Below are positions 1-6,326 of a DNA stretch of 12,767 bases, one piece after another. This DNA is from Methanobacteriota archaeon (lineage in GTDB: Archaea > Methanobacteriota > Methanobacteria > Methanobacteriales > Methanobacteriaceae). Both the position numbers and the translations under genes were made by a program. Each line of letters starts with the position of its first letter. Position 1 is the stretch's first letter. The DNA lies in assembly GCA_023430285.1 (NCBI GenBank), contig JAEZAV010000051.1, positions 1 to 12,767 on the forward strand, read 5' to 3'. The notes beneath the pieces were generated by a model. That model was not told the origin of the DNA. It did not search any database and saw nothing but the letters and a program-made list of their open reading frames with translations.

Positions 1-38
1 CCTAACATACCTTCAGAACCAATAATCATTACTTTCAT
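1..38 (-). CDS. N-terminal fragment of a Rossmann-fold protein, possibly RmlD-like dTDP-4-dehydrorhamnose reductase
   Basis: Only the first 12 full codons are inside the window; the gene runs off the left edge. The peptide reads MKVMIIGSEGML, and the next codon begins GG, fitting Gly. This is a beta strand followed by a GxxGxxG nucleotide-binding loop, as at the start of the short-chain dehydrogenase/reductase superfamily. The GMLG ending is common in RmlD-type dTDP-4-dehydrorhamnose reductases, which make activated sugars for surface polysaccharide. That role would suit an envelope locus, but 12 residues cannot fix a family. The start is well supported: GAGGTGA lies at 43-49, four bases before the ATG at 38. 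The gene lies downstream of the adhesin gene on the same strand but probably has its own promoter. Confidence 0.6.
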   Translation of the reverse strand, partial: MKVMIIGSEGML

Positions 39-42
39 TAAT

Positions 43-84
43 TCACCTCAAATGAAATCCTTTTTATAAAGTTTATATCAAGTT
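43..84 (-). promoter_or_regulatory. promoter and RBS of the left-edge gene
   Basis: Read on the minus strand, GATATAAA-like and TTTATAAA-like box A candidates lie at about 65-82, ahead of GAGGTGA at 43-49. The more distant box A would place transcription start near 50, just ahead of the ribosome binding site. The position of the start is inferred from usual archaeal spacing. Confidence 0.45.
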
Positions 85-141
85 TTTAGATATTATCTTT
101 TGTGGTCATTTAAAATATAAAAATAAGAAAATATAGGGGGT

Positions 142-173
142 TTCCAATAAAATTTTATTAAAAAAAATTGGAA
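142..173 (-). terminator. terminator after the adhesin-like gene
   Basis: TTCCAAT (142-148) pairs with ATTGGAA (167-173). The loop has a run of A on the plus strand, so transcripts from the minus strand carry a long U tract. The sequence further downstream on that strand is also T-rich. It lies 25 bases past the stop codon of the adhesin-like gene. Confidence 0.5.
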
Positions 174-197
174 GGACCCGAATTTGAACAACTATCC

Positions 198-2183
198 TTA
201 TATTGGTTTAGAAAGCCATGGATTTACAAGTACTGAGTTTCCTGGATTTGAAACATTTTCTGATGGATCCGAGTTTGATCCCCACCAGTTGTACCTGGCA
301 TCAACAACTGCCTTGTTAGTTGCGTATCTGTTGTTTGGACTGTAAATTTCATTGGCTCCGGCGTTTTCCATGATGTTGTTGTGGATGACAGTGATGTCGT
401 GTCCGCTGTTGAAAATTGCAGCCCCATCGTTTTGGGCTGTGTTGTAGTTGATGTTGTTGTAGGTTGCAGTTAAAGCACCATGTATGTTGTATATGGCACC
501 TCCACTTTTGGCTGTGTTGCCTGTCAAGGTACTGTACTTAACTGTTAAGCTACCTGTCTCCACATGAATCGCTCCACCCATGGTTGCTTGGTTGTTATTG
601 AAGACGCATTGATCAACACTTGCAATACTATGGCCCTCATATCCAGTTCCAAGTATATCAATGGCACCTCCTCCTCTGGTACCTACTTTTGCAGTGTTAC
701 CTGTAAAGTTTGAGTTAGAAACCCAACATTTGGCATTGTAGGAGAATATTCCTCCACCGTTACCGTAAAGTCCATCACCACTTCCAGTGGCTGAGTTGCT
801 TGAGAAGTTGGAATTTTTAACAGTCAAAGATGAACCTTCATCGTTTACTATTGCACCGCCACCTGTTGATGCACTGTTTCCTAGAAATAGGCAGTTGTTT
901 ACAGTTATTTGTGCCATGTAACTGTGTATTGCTCCACCGTATCCACAGTCCTTACCTCCTCTAGCTGTGTTGTACTTGAAATTAGTGTAACTTATGGTTA
1001 TTGGGGCGTGGTAGTTGTAGATAACTCCTCCACTACCCTTCAAAACATGGTTGTTTAAGAAGTTTGATTTAACTATCTGTAGCAGGTTATCTGCATTGTA
1101 GAGGAAACCACCTAAATTATAGGCTCCATTATTTTTACCTGTGCAACCTGTTAACGTTAGTGATCCATGGTAGTTTACAAGGGCTCCACCTTTACTACTT
1201 GCGTAGTTGTTGGTGAAATTACATGAACTTGCCAGGAGCTTACCGTAGTTGTTGTCAATAGCACCTCCACTATTTGCTTTGTTGCTATTAAAAATACAAT
1301 TTTTAACAAGCATGGTACTTAAACTGGTTTGGGTTGAACCTCCATTCTCATTGAATAACGCACCACCACCTCCATTAACAGTATTTCCTGTGAATTTGGA
1401 GGAATTAATCTGTACAGTGCCTCTGAAATTTCTAAGTGCTGCTCCCCCACCAGTTACATGGTTGTAATTAAAGTTACAGCTTGAAATTGATAGTTTTCCA
1501 ACGTTAAAAATAGCACCACCGCCAGTAACAGCTTTGTTGCTTGTGAAGTTGGTGTTTGTGATAGCAAGGGCTGCTTGATTGTAAATAGCTCCTCCAAAGC
1601 CAGATGTTGCACCGTTACTTGTGAATGAGGAATTTATAATGTTGAGGCTGCCGTACTTGTTGTATATCGCACCGCCACTGTTTTTAGCAAGGTTCCCTGT
1701 AAACGAGGTGGATGTTAGGGTTGTTTGCCCAGAATTATGAAGTGCACCAACAGTACTTCCCTTTCCACTGCTCATTCTCAAATTGCTTATTTTTACTGTA
1801 AATCCGGATTTAATAGTGAATATACTTCCTAAATTTTGTCCGTTTACTATGGTGGTTTTAGAACTTTTTCCTGTTAGCTTAATACTCTTGGAAATTATAA
1901 TGCCATGCTCGTAGTAGGTTCCACCAGCAATAAACACGGTTCCTCCGCTTGAAACTGTACTAACGGCATTTTTAATGGTTTTTTTAGGGCCGGACTTACC
2001 GTTCCAAGTTGGGCTCTGACCATTCCAACTGTCATGACCGTTGGGTGTCACATAAATTCCTGCAGAACTTGCAGATACACAGTTAACATTCAAAGAAATA
2101 GTTAAACTCAATCCAAACAAAATTACAATCATTACTAAATATTTTTTATATGGTTTCAAAATTTTTTCATCCACAATTCCCAC
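198..2183 (-). CDS. secreted parallel beta-helix adhesin-like protein
   Basis: A 661-residue surface protein. Residues about 14-38 form a signal peptide (basic PYKKY, long hydrophobic stretch, VSASSAG cleavage region). YVTPNGHDSWNG then opens a right-handed beta helix. From about residue 145 on there are about 17 rungs with GGAIYN-type motifs (GGAIYN, GGAIFN, GGALFN, GGAIHV), spaced roughly 20-30 residues apart and rich in Asn and Ser. This pattern is shared by chlamydial Pmp-type repeats and the adhesin-like proteins of Methanobacteriales. The end carries YNWWGSNSDPS, a frequent closing motif in methanogen adhesins. No wall-binding repeat, transmembrane helix or sorting signal follows, so how it stays on the cell is unclear. 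The start is uncertain: GTG at 2183 gives the longest frame, while GTG at 2174 sits five bases after GGTGG. The adhesin role is inferred from architecture only. Confidence 0.85.
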   Translation of the reverse strand: MGIVDEKILKPYKKYLVMIVILFGLSLTISLNVNCVSASSAGIYVTPNGHDSWNGQSPTWNGKSGPKKTIKNAVSTVSSGGTVFIAGGTYYEHGIIISKSIKLTGKSSKTTIVNGQNLGSIFTIKSGFTVKISNLRMSSGKGSTVGALHNSGQTTLTSTSFTGNLAKNSGGAIYNKYGSLNIINSSFTSNGATSGFGGAIYNQAALAITNTNFTSNKAVTGGGAIFNVGKLSISSCNFNYNHVTGGGAALRNFRGTVQINSSKFTGNTVNGGGGALFNENGGSTQTSLSTMLVKNCIFNSNKANSGGAIDNNYGKLLASSCNFTNNYASSKGGALVNYHGSLTLTGCTGKNNGAYNLGGFLYNADNLLQIVKSNFLNNHVLKGSGGVIYNYHAPITISYTNFKYNTARGGKDCGYGGAIHSYMAQITVNNCLFLGNSASTGGGAIVNDEGSSLTVKNSNFSSNSATGSGDGLYGNGGGIFSYNAKCWVSNSNFTGNTAKVGTRGGGAIDILGTGYEGHSIASVDQCVFNNNQATMGGAIHVETGSLTVKYSTLTGNTAKSGGAIYNIHGALTATYNNINYNTAQNDGAAIFNSGHDITVIHNNIMENAGANEIYSPNNRYATNKAVVDARYNWWGSNSDPSENVSNPGNSVLVNPWLSKPI

Positions 2184-2199
2184 CCACTCATTAAATTGA

Positions 2200-2283
2200 T
2201 CTCCCCTAAACTTCTGTTTGATTCATTCAATATTATACAAATGTTTGTTTAATTCAAGAACTTATTCACTCTGATATATACTA
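2200..2283 (-). promoter_or_regulatory. promoter and ribosome binding region of the adhesin-like gene
   Basis: On the minus strand, box A candidates AGTATATATC (about 2273-2283) and TTGTATAATA (about 2233-2243) lie upstream of GGGGAGATC near 2200-2208. GGGGAGATC is close to the GGAGGTGATC consensus but best placed for an ATG at 2191 in another frame. The rest of the 2184-2500 gap is AT-rich, apart from the orphan mini-ORF described separately. Confidence 0.4.
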
Positions 2284-2405
2284 GAAAAAATATCTTTGTG
2301 ATTATATTCACATTTTACTATTATTAATCTGCACCTTAAAGGAACTGTTTTTGTAGTGATTGAACAAGAATAATCCCCGGATCGAAATAAACAAACCCTG
2401 TACAG

Positions 2406-2471
2406 TTTTATATTTGAACTTAATATTGAGTACTGGCAGGTGGTACCATGTTCTTTGATTTTAAAATTTAA
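2406..2471 (+). other. orphan expression signals with a 7-codon ORF
   Basis: TTTTATATT (about 2407-2415) resembles box A. About 30 bases on comes AGGTGGT and then an ATG at 2448. The frame stops after MFFDFKI (TAA at 2469-2471). All parts of a gene start are present but almost no gene follows. It may be the remnant of a lost gene or chance in AT-rich DNA. Confidence 0.25.
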
Positions 2472-2490
2472 AAAAAATAGAAAAAGAAGA
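2461..2490 (-). terminator. T-rich terminator of the Thr/Pro-rich protein gene
   Basis: Just past the stop codon, the minus strand reads as runs of T (CTTCTTTTTC followed by T8). U-rich tracts without a strong stem are a usual archaeal termination signal. GGATCC-containing inverted repeats lie at the very end of the gene. Confidence 0.4.
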
Positions 2491-2500
2491 GTTTGGATCT

Positions 2501-2869
2501 CTAGGATCCATTACTTGGATCTGTAGGGTCTGTTGGTACGGTTGGATCAGTTGGTTGGGTCGGATCTGTAGGGTCTGTTGGTTGGGTCGGTTCAGTTGGT
2601 GTATCTACCGATCCTGTATCTGAACCACTATTTGAGTTGTAGTTGGTATCAGTTGACTGGCTAGTTTGAGTGTTCTGGGTGCTGGTATCTGATTTTAATG
2701 CAGTTGTATTTGTAGTAGTTTGATTAATTGTGGTGTTGTTAGTTTGATTAACAACTGGTGCTGTGATATTAGTTACCATTCCACTGGACTCTGGAAAGAA
2801 GTAGAGGGTCAAACTCAAAATCAATATTATGGGTATTAATACGGCTGTTAATTTATAATCCTTGTCCAT
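2501..2869 (-). CDS. small membrane-anchored Thr/Pro-rich surface protein
   Basis: A 122-residue hypothetical protein. Residues about 7-25 form one hydrophobic segment (LTAVLIPIILILSLTLYFF), acting as a signal anchor or uncleaved signal peptide. The remainder is low complexity. Residues 34-90 are rich in Asn, Thr, Ser and Gln and hold several NxT sites that archaeal N-glycosylation could use. Residues 91-118 are PTDPT/PTQPT-type repeats. Such segments usually act as extended, often glycosylated spacers between membrane and wall, but no functional domain follows. The protein may be a stand-alone stalk or the remnant of a longer protein. The ATG at 2869 is preceded by GGGGAT about seven bases upstream. 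No family is recognised. Confidence 0.6.
   Translation of the reverse strand: MDKDYKLTAVLIPIILILSLTLYFFPESSGMVTNITAPVVNQTNNTTINQTTTNTTALKSDTSTQNTQTSQSTDTNYNSNSGSDTGSVDTPTEPTQPTDPTDPTQPTDPTVPTDPTDPSNGS
2517..2581 (+). repeat. tandem-like direct repeat within the PTDPT coding region
   Basis: A 20-base unit (GGATCTGTAGGGTCTGTTGG) occurs at 2517-2536 and again at 2562-2581, 45 bases apart. Related copies lie between and after them. The repeats encode the Pro-Thr-Asp-Pro units. Such exact repeats can change in number by slippage or recombination. Confidence 0.7.
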
Positions 2870-3053
2870 TTAAGTATCCCCAATAATTTATTAACCCGCT
2901 TTGAGCATCCTGCGGGTGACTGCTCTAAAATCTATTTTTAATATTATATAATATTTACCTAAACTGAAATTTAGTTCAAACTGAATATGAGTGTTCTTCT
3001 GAAACAAAAAAAGATGATTTAGGAAAACTCATGATCAAAACATAACTCAACAA

Positions 3054-4046
3054 TTAACCTTTAAAAGATTTAACCCTTTTATTAGCATATAAACTTAAAA
3101 TAAGGGTTAAAACAGCCAGTGGGAATAGTATGTTGTGAACACTGAGTCCGTATGGTGTGCTGTTAAGTATGGTTCCAATAATTGAGGTTATTGGTAAACT
3201 TATTCCAATACTGATGCCTATAACTGCCTTCTTGCTGATTCTGTTTTTTCCAGCGAAGAATATTCTGGTCAGTGGGTAACCCACCAAGAATAACATGTAC
3301 AACAATCCAATGAAGTAGGAAACCACGCCAATATTTTGTATTTTAACGAAGTAGGTTATCAAAACAAAAATACTCAACAGATCTATTATTACAAGATCTA
3401 AGTAGAATCCTTTATTGATTGTTTCAGATTTTGAAGTTTCAACAGGTTTTTCCTCTTCTTCCACTTTTTTTATGAATTTTTCACGGATGTTGTCTTCTGT
3501 CACAACCAATTTATCAGGTTCAGAGTTTGGTTCTTGGGTTTCAACTGGTTGACTTTCTGGTTTAGGTACCGGTGTTTCATTTGGAATTTCTTCAGTTTCA
3601 ACTGATTTTTTTGTCAGTGTCTTAATGTTTTGTGAAATTTCCTCCATCCCTTCCCTTCCGGTTGTTTTTTCATACTTCAGGGAGTTGTAATGATTAATTC
3701 TTCGAATATATGCAGATATGGACATTACCATAATTACTACTGAAAGCACCATCACAAGTGATTTGATCTTCAGACCAAGGTAAGAAAACATGAGAATGAT
3801 ACTCACGATCAGAGTAAGCAAAACACTGAACTCAAGTAAAAGTACGGGTTTACGTAATATGTCTTTATAATCTTCTTCAGGCCTTATTAAAGCTATTAAT
3901 GAGTACCCTATAAACAGGAAGAAAAGTGCAAAGAATACCAAGTCCAGTATGTACTTCCCACTGAAATTAGGAAAGGATATTAAAATGATATAAACAGCTG
4001 TTAAAAGGAATATTATACCCAAATCCTTTGAATATAAACGTTTCAT
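3054..4046 (-). CDS. DUF1616-type integral membrane protein with two related halves
   Basis: A 330-residue membrane protein of unknown function. Four hydrophobic helices lie at about 9-25, 32-54, 69-90 and 96-113. A long charged Glu/Pro/Lys-rich cytoplasm-like linker covers 120-210. Four more helices lie at about 214-235, 241-264, 274-294 and 303-321. The C-terminal half, with GYPLTRIFF, a helix rich in Gly/Ile/Ser, and NSTPYGL before the last helix, matches the pattern of DUF1616 (PF07760). The N-terminal half has the same plan (GYSLIALI, then two helices), suggesting an internal duplication. DUF1616 proteins are frequent in archaea near surface-glycan or S-layer genes, but their function is unknown. 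The ATG at 4046 follows GGAGATAATACAAT. Confidence 0.75.
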   Translation of the reverse strand: MKRLYSKDLGIIFLLTAVYIILISFPNFSGKYILDLVFFALFFLFIGYSLIALIRPEEDYKDILRKPVLLLEFSVLLTLIVSIILMFSYLGLKIKSLVMVLSVVIMVMSISAYIRRINHYNSLKYEKTTGREGMEEISQNIKTLTKKSVETEEIPNETPVPKPESQPVETQEPNSEPDKLVVTEDNIREKFIKKVEEEEKPVETSKSETINKGFYLDLVIIDLLSIFVLITYFVKIQNIGVVSYFIGLLYMLFLVGYPLTRIFFAGKNRISKKAVIGISIGISLPITSIIGTILNSTPYGLSVHNILFPLAVLTLILSLYANKRVKSFKG

Positions 4047-4309
4047 ATTGTATTATCTCCACTAAAAGTTAAATTTAATATTATCTGATCTGATGGTCAG
4101 TTCATGTTGATTGGATCGTTGTCTAGGTCTTCATCTGACAATTTTTAGACCAACAATTAATTGAATTTGTTTTAGTTTAAATAAACCTTGTCCATGAAAA
4201 TTATGATGAAGGGTAATTTAAAAAAATGATCCTGTGAATTTATAATGTTCAAACACCTTTTTTTAATATATATAATATGTCATCATTGAGTTACCTCTGA
4301 CTATGTAGT

Positions 4310-4350
4310 TTTATTAAAGTTTAGGGATGTTTAACCCTAGCTTTAGTAAA
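4310..4350. other. long imperfect hairpin in the intergenic region
   Basis: TTTATTAAAG (4310-4319) pairs with CTTTAGTAAA (4341-4350), all ten positions pairing with one G-U wobble. TAGGG (4322-4326) pairs with CCCTA (4335-4339) around an eight-base loop. It is not next to any gene end. It could be part of a small RNA, a regulator site or a mobile-element relic. Confidence 0.4.
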
Positions 4351-4404
4351 TCAACTATTAGTAGTTAATTAGTAATAATATTCGATTAAGGGGTGTTAAA
4401 CTTG

Positions 4405-4565
4405 TTTTATATGCATATTAACTGTTTGTTTGTTGTTCCATAACTGGTTATTACTACTTTGACAATTAGGAGGTATTACCCTTGTTAAGAAAAGGTATAA
4501 ATAAGGATAATTTAAGGAAAAATAGTTTTATTAGGGCTTGTTTAGTTATAATATTAACGCAGTGA
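4405..4565 (+). other. 27-codon signal-peptide-like mini-ORF with promoter and RBS
   Basis: TTTTATATGC (about 4405-4414) resembles box A. A strong GGAGGT lies at 4469-4474, eight bases ahead of a TTG at 4482. The frame gives LLRKGINKDNLRKN, then SFIRACLVIILTQ, and stops at 4563-4565. It resembles the basic and hydrophobic parts of a signal peptide that ends before any mature protein. The nearby secreted-protein genes have the same kind of start. It may be the 5' remnant of a lost paralog, a leader peptide, or a tiny membrane peptide. Confidence 0.35.
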
Positions 4566-4605
4566 GCTTAAACGAAATTAGTTGTTTCAAAAACCTCTAA
4601 ATGCA

Positions 4606-4686
4606 TTTTAAATTAAAAAAACAGCCCTAAGAATGCCTTTTTTACAGTTTTAAACCAAAACATTTATAAGCAATTGTAATGTGATT
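4606..4686 (+). promoter_or_regulatory. promoter module of the peptidase gene (copy 1)
   Basis: The order is TTTTAAATTAAAAAAA (4606-4621), a GC-rich bit followed by T6, AAACCAAA (4652-4659, the place of the archaeal BRE), TTTATA (4663-4668, box A) and GTGATT (4681-4686). All these parts recur at identical spacing at 6178-6258. Transcription is expected to start near 4690. Confidence 0.65.
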
Positions 4687-4703
4687 ATTGATTAGCATAT
4701 TTT

Positions 4704-4742
4704 CCATCAAAATATTTAAGTATCAAAACTTTTTTTTGATGG
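4704..4742 (+). promoter_or_regulatory. leader with two mutually exclusive hairpins
   Basis: CCATCAAAA (4704-4712) can pair with TTTTGATGG (4734-4742). ATCAAAA (4722-4728) can instead pair with TTTTGAT (4734-4740), so one strand has two possible partners. The element ends ten bases before GGAGG (4752-4756). This arrangement could modulate translation or transcription read-through, but it may also be chance in AT-rich DNA. Confidence 0.35.
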
Positions 4743-4751
4743 GTTGTATAC

Positions 4752-4766
4752 GGAGGCGATATAATT
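4752..4766 (+). promoter_or_regulatory. ribosome binding site pointing to an ATT start codon
   Basis: GGAGG at 4752-4756, extended as GGAGGCGAT, is seven bases ahead of ATT at 4764-4766. The in-frame TTG at 4776 and ATG at 4782 are 19 and 25 bases away, too far for normal initiation. The same arrangement recurs at 6315-6329. Confidence 0.6.
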
Positions 4767-5633
4767 AAGCGAAAATTGTTCATGTCAGTGCTACTGCTGT
4801 TTAGTTTAGCACTTATTTTGAATGTAAATACATCGGCTGCAGCATCATCAAATGCTACGCTGAAGGTTTCAAGCGTTGATCCTACAAATAACGCTATAAT
4901 ACATGATAGTCAATCAATCAAGGTTAAATATACTAAAACAGTGAAATCTGGAAAAGTATGGGTTGTTCTAAAGAAAGGAACAGGAAAGTCAGTAACTGTT
5001 AATACGGAAGTTAAAGGTAACACACTCACCATTACTCCAAAACAAGCACTTGGAATTGGTAAATATTCACTTACAATTCATTCTGGAACTGTTAAAGATG
5101 AGAATGGAGTAAGCAACAAACTTTTAAAGACAAGTTTCACAGTTTCACCATTAACATTGGCACAGATGAAAGATGGAATCAAAAGGGCAGAAAAATATTA
5201 CGCAAACAATGGAAGGTTACCAAACACAGTAAGCTATGGAAGCACTAAGTACTCCATAACTCAATTTAACCAGATCATTTCAACTCAGGGTTTAACCATT
5301 AAAAAACCTAAAGTAGTTTCTGCAGCTGCTGCAGTTTCAGATGTGATGAAAAAAGCATCTAAATATAGTTACAGCAGTGCAGCACACACAGGAAAGGATA
5401 TGGAACGAATTGGAAGTGGAGATTGCTGGGCTATGAGTGACTATTTGTACACTCACTTAACTGCTAAAGGAGTTAAAAGTAGAATCATCCAGTACGGAAC
5501 TGCTTACTCAAGTAATCACAGATCAGTACAGTACTACAGCAACAACAAATGGGTGGACGTACCCTACAGAACTTACTTCAAAACCAACATGTTCAACAAC
5601 ACACAAAGTTACGGAACAGTTATAAGGGGATAA
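4764..5633 (+). CDS. secreted Big_5 / pseudomurein-binding / transglutaminase-like cysteine peptidase
   Basis: Counted from the ATT at 4764, 289 residues. A signal peptide (IKRKLFMSVLLLF... NTSAAAS) covers about 1-28. A Big_5/SbsA-type Ig-like domain covers about 33-128, with SVDPTNNAIIHDSQSIKVKY and later GTVKDENG. One pseudomurein-binding repeat (PF09373 type) covers about 130-181: LAQMKDGIKRAEKYYANNG, then RLPNTVSYG. The C-terminal part has a Cys-His-Asp set: C221 in GSGDCWAMSDYL, H252 in SSNHRSVQ and D265 in KWVDVPY. This is the triad of transglutaminase-fold cysteine peptidases, which include the pseudomurein endoisopeptidases PeiW and PeiP (MEROPS C71). Those methanogen phage/provirus enzymes also pair binding repeats with such a domain. 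I infer cleavage or remodelling of pseudomurein peptide cross-links outside the cell. Wall turnover is as likely as lysis. An alternative start is TTG at 4776. Confidence 0.85.
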   Translation: MKRKLFMSVLLLFSLALILNVNTSAAASSNATLKVSSVDPTNNAIIHDSQSIKVKYTKTVKSGKVWVVLKKGTGKSVTVNTEVKGNTLTITPKQALGIGKYSLTIHSGTVKDENGVSNKLLKTSFTVSPLTLAQMKDGIKRAEKYYANNGRLPNTVSYGSTKYSITQFNQIISTQGLTIKKPKVVSAAAAVSDVMKKASKYSYSSAAHTGKDMERIGSGDCWAMSDYLYTHLTAKGVKSRIIQYGTAYSSNHRSVQYYSNNKWVDVPYRTYFKTNMFNNTQSYGTVIRG

Positions 5634-5655
5634 AAAACCCCCTTTCCCTCTTTTT
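5626..5655 (+). terminator. terminator of the peptidase gene
   Basis: GGGG (5626-5629) pairs with CCCC (5638-5641) across an A-rich loop containing the stop codon. Pyrimidine-rich sequence and a T5 run follow (5651-5655). The stem is short, so the T tract is the main signal. Confidence 0.45.
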
Positions 5656-6177
5656 ATATAATACAATTAAAGTTCAAACCTATTTTTTATTCTCGGCTAC
5701 TTGTTCTAGTTCATAGGTTGGATGAACTTATGGAAATTACATTACAACAAATTTTCTACGGAGATCTCTGAACTGTCTTCAAAATTCCTAACTTGCATTT
5801 TTAACATAACTTTTGCGATTTTGATCACATTAATTTTCTAATCATGACATGGCACTGGAAAATTTTAGCTATTACTGGTACTCATTTTAAGAAAAAGGAT
5901 TATTTTTACCAGTTTCACAAATTTACACCTAAATAGTCCTTATTTAATATAGACTAATATGGGACTTTAATAGTTAATTAAACAGTTTATTTGACATTTA
6001 GATTTAAAAGCGACTTTAATACAGATTTTCTTTTCAGCATCAATTGATCCACACTATCGGTATTGGGTTTGAATATGTGTAACTAATATGATCGGGGTTA
6101 CAATAGTGGTTGTTAACCGAAAATAATATCTGAAGAAGCTTATCAGTACAACCGAATTTCAAAAAGCACAGATGGAC
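5656..6177. other. AT-rich intergenic region with no recognised feature
   Basis: About 520 bases between two wall-protein genes. Stops are frequent in all frames that I checked. I see no RNA gene, no insertion sequence ends and no clear remnant of a coding sequence. Its size is similar to the gap ahead of the preceding gene. Confidence 0.5.
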
Positions 6178-6258
6178 TTTTAAATTAAAAAAATCGCTCT
6201 ATGAGGGCTTTTTTTTAGAAAATAAACCAAAGCTTTTATATAGTAGGTTGAAGTGATT
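6178..6258 (+). promoter_or_regulatory. promoter module of the first unidentified-domain gene (copy 2)
   Basis: TTTTAAATTAAAAAAA (6178-6193), GCTCTATGAGGGC with a following T run, AAACCAAA (6224-6231), TTTATA (6235-6240) and GTGATT (6253-6258). Distances equal those of the module at 4606-4686. Transcription is expected to start near 6262-6266. That would exclude the upstream GTG at 6261 as the translation start. Confidence 0.65.
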
Positions 6259-6280
6259 CAGTGTTAGGTTTGGTATGCCC

Positions 6281-6300
6281 TAAAATAACGAGTTATTTTA
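6281..6300 (+). promoter_or_regulatory. leader hairpin ahead of the ribosome binding site
   Basis: TAAAATAAC and GTTATTTTA are perfect complements separated by GA, forming a nine-base stem on paper (the closing pairs probably open into a larger loop). It ends 14 bases before GGAGG at 6315-6319. Its core ATAACGAGTTAT has a counterpart, ATAACTGGTTAT, at 4440-4451, at nearly the same distance ahead of a GGAGG. Confidence 0.4.
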
Positions 6301-6326
6301 AGTATATCAAACATGGAGGCGGTAAA

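Larger units (their letters stand above)
4047..4763. other. AT-rich intergenic region between divergent genes
   Basis: About 700 bases without a substantial gene. It holds the upstream region of the DUF1616 gene (AT-rich box A-like sequence near 4262-4278), a long hairpin at 4310-4350, a 27-codon mini-ORF with its own signals at 4482-4565, and the promoter and leader of the peptidase gene from 4606 on. The segment 4080-4260 shows nothing I can assign. Confidence 0.6.

Noticed and set aside
1249..1467. Plus-strand open frame inside the adhesin-like gene
   Set aside because: It lies opposite a long repeat-rich coding sequence, is Pro/Leu-rich as expected from antisense of GGA-type repeats, and has no promoter or ribosome binding site.
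420..1750. Regularly spaced repeats resembling a CRISPR array
   Set aside because: The repeats are imperfect, continuous in one reading frame and encode GGAIYN-type beta-helix rungs; there is no invariant repeat with unique spacers.
6261..6326. N-terminal extension of the first unidentified-domain protein from GTG 6261
   Set aside because: The expected transcription start falls at about 6262-6266, there is no ribosome binding site before the GTG, and the extension includes the GGAGG as His-Gly-Gly codons ahead of a normal signal peptide.
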